This document shows positions 45,355-54,900 of a stretch of 64,000 nucleotides of DNA, in pieces (position 1 is the first letter of the stretch; every line of letters starts with the position of its first letter). A program made the translations under genes and the position numbers. The notes under the pieces were generated by a model, which saw nothing but the letters and a program-made list of their open reading frames with translations, was not told the origin of the DNA and ran no database searches. Origin of the DNA: Strongylocentrotus droebachiensis (Eukaryota > Echinodermata > Echinoidea > Camarodonta > Strongylocentrotidae); NCBI GenBank assembly GCA_035222895.1, contig JAVYIG010007898.1, forward strand, positions 31,746 to 95,745, written 5' to 3'.

Positions 45355-46960
45355 ATTATAACCTGGCAGAAGTTATCAGCAATTTGGCATGGTAAAGGAA
45401 ATGCTTAGGTGTGGATATTTTTCTCCTCCGGTGGTCTCAATGTACATCTTAGATTGAAAAAAAAACATTGAAAAATCAAAGAAAGTGTCCATTGTGACGA
45501 TGTATGTTAAGAAGCACGGTGAGGAATAGTTAGGCCAGTCAAAGTTATATTTTGTTCCATCCGTTGACGAACATTTCTGAATTATTTGTTTAAAAAATCT
45601 ATATGCCGTTAAAGTACAAGTCCATTCCAATAATAACTTACTTTCAATAGAAGCAGAAAAATCAGCCGAACCAATCTAAAAAAGTTTGAGCAAAATTAGA
45701 TAACTTATAAGAAAGTTATGAAATTTTGAAAAAGTATGTAAAACTATAGAACAATGGAAATCCCTACACAAATTGCCAATTTGCTCATCAGTTTGTGACG
45801 TCATGTCCTCACTATTTATCGATTGCTTTATATAGTCTAATCCCATTAATTTCTATTTTTATCCCCAAAAACTTGATTTCCCCATGCCTTTGCCCAGGTT
45901 TTATGATTTGTATCATATTGCGTACATGACATTGCACAAAATCTTGTATGAATTTTCTGAGTATTGTCTAGTCTATTCATTATTATTGAATTATCTAAAT
46001 AGTTTATCAAAAGTCACATTTTCCATGATTCAACTGAAAAAAAATTACTCTATATTGGTGTATCCACACAAAATCATATTACTATCAATCTAACTTGGAT
46101 GCTGGTGTGAAGAAAAAAGATTTTTAGGGGGAAAATAGGAAATTTATATCATCAATATAAAGAAAACAATTAGTGGATAGTGAGGATATGACGTCACAGA
46201 CTCATGAGTAAATTTCCAATTTGTCTTGTGATTTTCATTGTTCCGTAGTTTTACAGAATTTTTCAAAAATTCATAACATTCTTATTAGATATCCGATTTT
46301 GCTCAAATTTTGTTTTATTGATTTTTCTGATTTTTATGCTTCTATTGAAAGTAATTTATTTTTGGAGTGGAATTGCCCTTTAAGATCTAATTTTCTTAGT
46401 AACGCACATGGGACGCTATGTTGAAATGCCTTGGACCAGCGTTTTTCGGCTACCGGTGCTCCGCGGCACCTTAAGATGCTACAAGTCATCGCTTGGGATG
46501 CAGCAAAAGATTTTTAAAGTTCTGATATTCCGGGCGACCATCACCTCATTTTTTTTTCAGCCAGATGCTCAAAGATAGTCATATTCGAGCGTCAGCAAAC
46601 CCGAAAGTGTGTGTTTGATAAGGAAATAACATTTTATAGACAATAAAGTTAGTGTCTTATTTACTCGCTCGCTTCGCTCTGTCGCAGAATTTAGAATCGG
46701 GATGATTTCAGGCCTGCTTTTGCAGAAGAGTACTCGAATATATATCCATTAAAAATTATCCATTATATCTATATAAAAATCCAATGATGAGAGTGTTTTT
46801 TTTTCCCTGGCTAAACTCGTTGTTCAGGAAGAGGATAATCCCGTGCAAGGTGATGCCTACAGGTCCTCATATTCGGGTATGAAGGTGCCGGAATGTATCA
46901 TTTGTGTATACTTTCAGTCATTTGTATAGCGAGATGTCCAAATATATTATTTTATATTGC
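45355..46960. repeat. Duplicated flank of the lectin relic (copy 2)
   Basis: It matches 3945-4770 except for the MITE at 45613-46379. Open frames present in copy 1 are interrupted here. Confidence 0.6.
45613..46379. mobile_element. TTAA-flanked MITE family 5 with long inverted repeats
   Basis: TTAA lies at 45609-45612 and 46380-46383. Inverted arms of more than 200 bp share TACTTTCAATAGAAGC and a GTGACGTCAT segment. The right end is the reverse of AGGGCAATTCCACTCC. The paralogous flank at about 4200 lacks it. Confidence 0.8.
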
Positions 46961-46962
46961 AG

Positions 46963-47220
46963 GTGGTGTCATCCAGTATAGTCCCATCATCTTCATGACA
47001 GGGAACGTGGATTGGTCTCCAGCGATCTGGCTCGTCCTGTAGATGAACTTATAAATCTGCATTCGATTATGAAGCCTGGAAGACCGGTTACCCAGACAAC
47101 GGAGCAGAAAATCAGTGTGTCTTCATTCCGCCAAGACCCTGGAGTAGGCACCTGTTCTGACGCAACTGGGATTGTTACGGTGTCCGGGTAAATTTCGTCT
47201 GCATCAAAAAGTCTGATTAA
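46963..47220 (+). pseudogene. Broken C-type lectin domain exon, copy 2
   Basis: After a TATATTGCAG acceptor the sequence contains an IWLVL segment, then in another frame YEAWKTGYPDNGAENQCVFI, then in a further frame NWDCYGVRVNFVCIKKSD and a stop. These are the W..G.PDN.EN.C, WD..C and FVC landmarks of a C-type lectin domain. At least two frame changes separate them. It has a longer preserved 5' part than copy 1. A CT microsatellite follows at 47280. Confidence 0.75.
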
Positions 47221-47229
47221 TTTACCTTC

Positions 47230-48310
47230 CTTGTCTGACTTGGCAAAAATGTTTCCTCATGTCGACTCATGAGTCATGGCCTCTCTCTCTCTCTCTCTCC
47301 CTCTCTTATTCCATAACGCACATATATCCCACTCTCACTCCCTCACACACACGCACACACATACACTCGTGCTGAGAAACACTGCATTCTGCTAAATTTA
47401 TACCACTCTCGTAATGTACATTTTGGTTTGGAATCTTGTAGATTATTAGGCCAGAATACAATAAATATCTCAGAATACCTTTAGTTATCTCCTGGAGTAA
47501 GATTTCCTTAACCCTAATAAGGCCGGGGGGCATAATGCCCCCTCCCTGTCGAATTTCTGCCGCTGCATCAAAACCGCTGAACCTTTGGCGCTAAAATTTC
47601 ATAAGTGTTTCCCCATGTCTCCCGCACATTTTAATACCAAATTTGTTATGGGCGAACCTATGGTTCGGGTGTTAGATGACAAAATACATCACATGTCAAT
47701 CAAAATATGTGATTCTAACAAATGTGCGTGTGTAAGTATATTGCATTCATATGATCTTTATCAAAATCAATATCATGAGTGGTTTATTTCATGTTATATC
47801 TCATTCCTGATTATACTTGTTTAGTATTGGCCAAGCATTTTTTTATTCACATAATGAAATACAGAAGAAATTAAAAACAATACAAAACATAAGAAATTTG
47901 TAATTATATATATAAATGAAACTGACGCTTTTCACCCGCAGATTATTGTACAAACTATAGTTTCATATGAAACAACATGTAGCAAACAGAGATTGATAGT
48001 TTATGTATATATACTCATAGGGAGAGGAGAAAAATAGTATTAAAGCAGACTTGTATTTAAAATCCATCTAAAAGTTTTCTTTGCAATAAAGAAATAATGA
48101 TCATAGATGAAGAGAATGGAGAGATTTATGTGGATCAAAAAGTTTGTCGGCATTTTTGTAAATGAGTAATAGTTCAGGTTAAACAAACAATAGAAGAAAT
48201 TTTGTACAAACTTCAGAAAATAATATTTCCTTATAGGAACATACACCTGCTCCAAAATCCACAAGGAACATCCGGACAACGAGATACCAATTTCCTTGAG
48301 TTATTGATTA
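47230..48310. other. Intergenic stretch with block P fragment
   Basis: CT and CA microsatellites (47280-47370) are followed by unique AT-rich DNA with no recognisable gene, then a partial block P (47975-48310) matching the copy upstream of gene A. Confidence 0.5.
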
Positions 48311-48768
48311 ATTTGCCCTATAACAGAATAATATTAAAGGTATTTTAAGTCATTAATCGTCCGTTGTAAATGTAAATAGACTGCATCGGAATCGTAAGAT
48401 AATGTAATACATGTAACTTCAAAAGCTATGATCAATGACTACATAAACAACAATAACAACATAATACTTACCTTGTAAAGCTCAAACTAGCGCAAAGCCT
48501 TTCAAAACCAATCTTTTGCAATGTCAATAGCCTTTCGAACAAAGTGTTAAAACGTTAAAACATGACAATGACACTATTACATGATCATAAACCGTTCTCT
48601 TTATACATTATAAGAGGGTAGTGAAATTGCCCATATTGTTCACGATCATTAAAAGTGACCATCTTTAGCGATTTTTATTTTAATCTTATTCACGACTTGT
48701 TTCTTCATGGTTAGTCTTTTTACGTCTGGATTATGCCTTTAAGCTACCGTATCCATTTCTGGCCATTG

Positions 48769-48894
48769 TTCTAAGAAGGTATTTTGGGAAAGAAAGTTTA
48801 TCAAGGAAACTTCATGAATATAAAAGCAGGCGATCTGTCTATTTAAACCTTCAGTATCTCTGGGCTTAAATCAATTGTTGTCAAAACACTCCAA
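48769..48894 (+). promoter_or_regulatory. Promoter of gene C
   Basis: TTCTAAGAA lies at 48769-48777 and TATTTAAA at 48840-48847, 55 bp before the first ATG, as in gene A. Confidence 0.6.
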
Positions 48895-48976
48895 ATGATG
48901 ATGAATCGTTCTTGGTACCTTGCTTGTCTTGTATTTGGAAGTCTGGTGCTCGTGGTGCATCATGCCTCTTCCCAAG
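48895..48976 (+). CDS. Gene C exon 1, signal peptide
   Basis: 82 nt; SWYLACLVFGSLVLVV core, HHASSQ end, CAAG|GTAAGT. Confidence 0.85.
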
Positions 48977-51900
48977 GTAAGTCTTTCATAACTATATTAT
49001 ACAGCTAGTATACATGTCATGGTTATTATATCACAGTGCTATTTGATTCATCGTTTCATCGTTCATCGATATCTACTTCAGATATTATCTTCCATACTTA
49101 ACCTCGTGGAGATGCTTTAAATCCTGTCTGCACTAGCTTGGCCAGGAGGGATTTAGACCTCCATGCATGGTCACTGACAGGTGGTTATCTCATAAAATCA
49201 GCTCTCAATTAACATAAGATCATGGGGGACCAACGGGTACCGCTTAGACATTGTTTGCTGTATAGAGGGTGGAATTAAGTAGCTACAAGAAGTGCAGTCC
49301 CGCTTAAGGGGACTTAGGGGCGTCGGTCCCGATGACTTACTTACAAGTATACACATGCTTTCTTAGCTGTCAGGTAAAAACACACCATCATACAATCAAT
49401 TTTTCATTACCAAATCTTCTGATGTTGAATCGAAGGAATATTACCAATATAAGAAAACCGTTGACAGCCATCTCAATAGCGAGATTTTAGACAAACGAGT
49501 TTACAGTTGTACATTCCTCGACTGCATGACCGATCAAAGCTTTTGCGTTATTCACTCCGTTTTAACGAGAATGAATACCCAACTCTCAAGCAACATTTTA
49601 CTTTCCAAATGCCAACAACTCCACAAATCAATGGCTGAAATTCCGTTTAATCGGATCAACCTTCGTAATAATTTCATTTGCATCACAGACGGGAAATAAG
49701 AGAAACAGAATGGCAGAAGTTTGACTTAAATCGGATCAACAATAAGAAAGTTATTAATGTTTGAAATATGAGATCACCGTATCTATGCGAATCTAAAATT
49801 GGCAATTTGGTCACTGGGTTTTGACTTAGTCGCGGATAACTCTCCCGTTTATCGTGTACAAAATTATGATCAATTTTTGTTTTCTCCTTAGCGCCTTCTC
49901 TCTTGGGGCAATACTAACAATATATTATGGATAACATAATTACTAGCACAGGTTCTCTAAAAAGAAATAACGATCTGTATTTTTTTTGTTCTTCATTTTT
50001 TGTGTTGGAGAAATTACCGATTCACCAAATTTGAAGGGCTCATATTTATAGTATAACAACTTCCAAAATATTTAACTTTCTGATCTTTTCTCCAATTTCA
50101 TTTAAACTTCCACCAGTCTGCTTCAATGATTTTGTTGCTATCTTCTAGAGTAGTTTGCAATTAGATTTGACTTTCTTTTAATCAAACCTTTGAGCGAGCG
50201 TTTGGAAATTGATGTATTAAAATGATATTAGATGAAGCTAAATAGTACAAATGATAGCCTGTTTCTAAATTGATGTACTTATTGCAATTATTTATTTCTC
50301 TCTTTATTTCATCGCAATCTTATTTAATCCAGCCTGCATCTTAACGTATAGGATTTAAAATACCTTCTCGTGTGTACCTGTTAAAATTTATGATGTGTTT
50401 GGTCAAAAAATAAAGGGGACATTTAATGAACTTAACATCCGAAACCCATATGCGAAATGAAATTCAGATGTTCTCTGTATAGATTTCCATGGTTAGAGAG
50501 TATTCACGGAAAACAACACGCTATACTCTTCATTCTTCAACGTGTGTGATCTGCTCACAACCTTCTCAAACGCTTCTTTTTCCGTCCTTTCCTTTTCCTT
50601 TCTACTTCCATTAACTCATTTCTGTTGTTCGAACAACGACAAAAAAAAAATCGTTTAAACGTTTTATAACAAATTATTTCAACTACCATCTCTTTCCTTT
50701 CCTTTCTTTAATTCCTCTGAACGCCCCATGAGCGGGCTCTATTGAGGAAAGAATATTTGTAACAGCCTTTTCCAATTGGTGTTACCGTAAGCCCCCAATC
50801 GTAAAATGAATATATTCATACACCTGTTTTCATACACTGGTAGGGAAATTTTTTTGTAATATATAGTTGGTTCAAAATATCAGTATTCAGTGCATCTTTA
50901 CCCAGTTTTATTTACTGGAAAAATATCTAAATTATATATTTTAATCATGTACATGTATCATTTTATATTTTTTATTGACAAAATAAACAAATATTGCGAT
51001 TTTTACATATTTCGCAAGCATTGTTCTCTCAAGCGAATGCGATTTTGTATTTATGCTTTTGATCGCATGAGGTATTTCTCTTAATGTGATGTGTTCAAAC
51101 CCCTGAGAATCATCATCATTCTTCGACTTTGAACGATAATAAATTTTCAAACACGTTTTAATAAAATCATTACTAGAGGCCTACCCATCTTCCCATCTTT
51201 GCTACATGTTGAAATAATTTGGTCACCGAAAACTCAAAAAAAAAAAATAATGTATAGAAAAAAAACACCACAGAATATAGAATATTTCAAAAAATTATTT
51301 GATCCATGAAAAATGGTCAGATCTATTTCATCAGGCAAACGTAAACATTGCACATGATAATTTTTATAAGAATGCTTTTGAATGCAATTGATGATGCTAT
51401 AAAGTAATTTAAAAACAAAATATACAAACTTATTACTGATTTCATTGACTCTCTTTACTCGTACGGTAAATGTATCTGTAAACGTCATCTGTGTTTATTA
51501 TGGTGTTTGTTGTTTTAGTTTTCTATTATTCTTGTTAATTTGCTTAATTAAGCCATATAATATTTGTTTTTTGTAAGAGTCAGGGATTGACATATTACAA
51601 GCTATAAGCTTCTCAGTAGACCCCTCTACATATTTAATTTACGTTGATGTTCTCAATCTGTTTATTATGCTCCATATTTCTTCTCAAATCGTTGTGAATA
51701 TTTGTCTTAAACTTGATTAATTTGGAGAATATGTGGAATATGGATAAATTAATGATACTGAGACATTGTAAATGATGTGCATTTCAGCTTTTGGATATAG
51801 AATTGTCAAAATTAAACCCTTATTGAACTGATATGAATTGAACACGATCACCGATTTATTTTGTTCGAAAGAACTAAAAAAGAATTTTCTCTGCAATTTA

Positions 51901-54900
51901 TTCCTTGACTTTTCTTTTCGAAGACTCTTCTTTTTCTGTATCACTTAGCAGCGGTGAACCTTGGTTCCCTTGTATATATCATGGACTTCCGTTTCTTCAC
52001 GGCGAAGTGTGGGACACAGGCCCTTGCAAAACCTGTACGTGTGATAACGGCACTACAACATGCGATATTGAATCGTGTCGACCGGTATTCTGCGCTGAAC
52101 CCCTTAAACGGCCAGGAGAATGCTGCCTTTCCTGTCCGTACGGTAAGTCTTCTGATAGCCCCCCCCCCCCACCCGCCCTCTCATATGAACACACCTATGT
52201 GGGACTGTGTCGCGAAATTCACTACTACAATACATAGATCCAACTAGATTGCCTGATTCCGAGACTCTTCAACTATTACTTTGTTACAAATGTGGGGTTT
52301 CCAAGTTAATCGAAAGGGGGAGGGGGGGGGGGGGGTAACAAAAAATATCCCTATGTCACTATGTGATCTTCTCTAGATCTTTTTTTTCTTCTAATTTTCT
52401 CTCTTTATATTTCCTTGTTTTCTGCTGTGTTCTCATCTTTTCGTTGACCTCTCTTTTTCAAGGTCACGTCATCTTCAATTCCCGAAGTGATGCGTATATT
52501 ATGTTGTGTGTTTCCCAAACGTCTAACTTTCACTTTACACACACGTCGTCATTTCGGTTGCGTTAGTACTAGGGTTAATAAACTGGTGAAAGCAATTAGC
52601 CAAATACCATCATAATAACATATTCCATGGGCGCAATGTTTATTTTTTTACTCTCACATTCCTACGCCAAAGACCATGCAAATTGCTGGCTGATGCACTA
52701 TAACGTCGCTAATGACGCCTCCTCTGTAACATGCATATAAAACTGAATGCAGTGACTCATTCATATCAGACATTCCAAATTTAAATGTTTCAACATCTAA
52801 CGTATTTTCATTCCCCCCCCCCATCTTTTTTCGTATCATGATACTTATAAACTAGTCATCAAATCCATCTCTTAAATCCTGATTCATTCTAGACGTGACC
52901 GTGCGTAAAGTCAAACCTACCATACGGAGTAAAGGCAATGTGACGACAAACGGTGACGCAACACTAGTTCTTGCGGTAGAAATCAAATTTAGAGACACCA
53001 GAAAAAAGACAGGAGTGAGCGGCGAATCTCTCTGGGAGTTGTCTGCCTGGATTGCTCCTGTAAACACTACTCACAGGTATGTGCTTGCGACATCTTTACA
53101 TAAACAGATGAAGAGTCTTAAAACCTGAGCCCCCAAAAATGTTCTTTTATTACTGTAATTATACTTTGTATTGGCTATTAACAACAGCATACTTGTATAT
53201 TAAGCGTGTTTAACCTTGCTATTATGTTAAAAATTTTGTTTTAGTTATAACCATTATTGCGAAATTATGTCCTGAAGTATGTTAAACTTAAAACTATGTG
53301 CATTTTGCTTTCCGTCTTGAATTACTTGATAGACATATGCCCACAATTATACAATTTTCTCATAGCTCCGCCAGGCGTGTCGGTGTTTTTTTTTTATAGG
53401 TTTTTGTTTATTTCTCTCATAAAGTAAGTTCTACATCATTTTAACATTTTATACAAAATTACAAATAATCTTCAACTTTGCAAGTGAACAATTAATTATA
53501 AAGTTTACAAATAAATTGTTAATATAAAAAACATTTGCAGATGAAGTTACCTATTTACATTAGAAAAATATTCACTTAAACGAAAGTAGTATAGTTCACT
53601 ATTATTGTTATTATTATTCTATATTCCCCAATCAAATACATAAGCCTAATTCTAAAATCTGTTTCATAGGCTCATCAACTTTTTATTCACGAACTTGATG
53701 TTTAACTTGTACATTTATTTATCTATGTTATCTATTCTATTTTGTAAACATGGTATCTTGTCTGCAATCATGTAACATACTTAATTTTTTGAATTCATTA
53801 ACAAAACCCGAATTGAATCGAGTTATAAGGACACAAACTCGAGGATGAAGGTCGTTATTGTCGCCTTATCATCATTTCATTTGCTAGAGAAATGTATTTG
53901 TTTAGTTATTTTATTTATTGAATTTATTAATAACTTTATTAATTAAATCATTAGTGAATTCATCTTTTCATTAATCTATTTATCTATCTATTCATTTGTA
54001 TATTATTCATTTATTTATTTGTTTATTTATTAACTGTTTATGGTTTGGTGTCACCTGAGTCTGGGATGGGAAATGCGAGCTTAATCACTGTGATCCTCGC
54101 TGAAATCAAGCCTGTGGATGCATGCAACCAGCTCATATACCAGTAATACAGTCAGTATGTAAATTATTCGTTCTGCATTCACTTTGTTCTCTCTCAGTAA
54201 CACGAGGCTGGATTTCAACGAGCAAGTTCTCAATGTTGATCAAGCATCGCAGTGGTACATCAAAGGAGATCAATTCATCTTTCGAGACGTCGTGTATCCC
54301 TCCAGTGCTCTGCCTTTAAACTGCGACGAGGCCAACGTCTGTGTTGAGCTTAAACGTGGAAAAAATGCAGTAGCAACCAATGATCGTCCTTTCCATGTTA
54401 GCAGTCTCCCCAAAAGGTCTACATCGTTGATTGGCTGCACTTCTCTATGTACTGGTAAGAAGTAGGCCAAGGAACGAGGGGGGGGGGTACACAAGAATTA
54501 TTGGTCATCATTGGGTGGGCTGAATAACCCCGGAAGCAGTATTAAATTCACTTAAATCTGCTAAATTTTGCCTGATTTCGGGATTCTTCAACTAATACTT
54601 GTTTCAAATTTGGGGTTTTCAAGTTGATCGGGAGAGGGAGGAGCACGAAAAAGTCCTTATTTTTCTGGCGCTCTTGTCTAGCATCTTTATTCCTGTTCTT
54701 CTATCTTTATATCTGCTTAGTTTCTGCTATCTTTTCTTCTTTTCATTGGCGTCTCTTTTTTATGGGTACATCTCCTTCTTTTTTTTTGCCAAAGTGCTAA
54801 GTATGTGTTGTGTGTTTTTCCAAATGTCTTATTTTCTCGTTGCTCTAGTGTCGTCATTTCTTCTTCTTCTTCTTCTTCAAGATAATCTGCCTCCTTCAAG

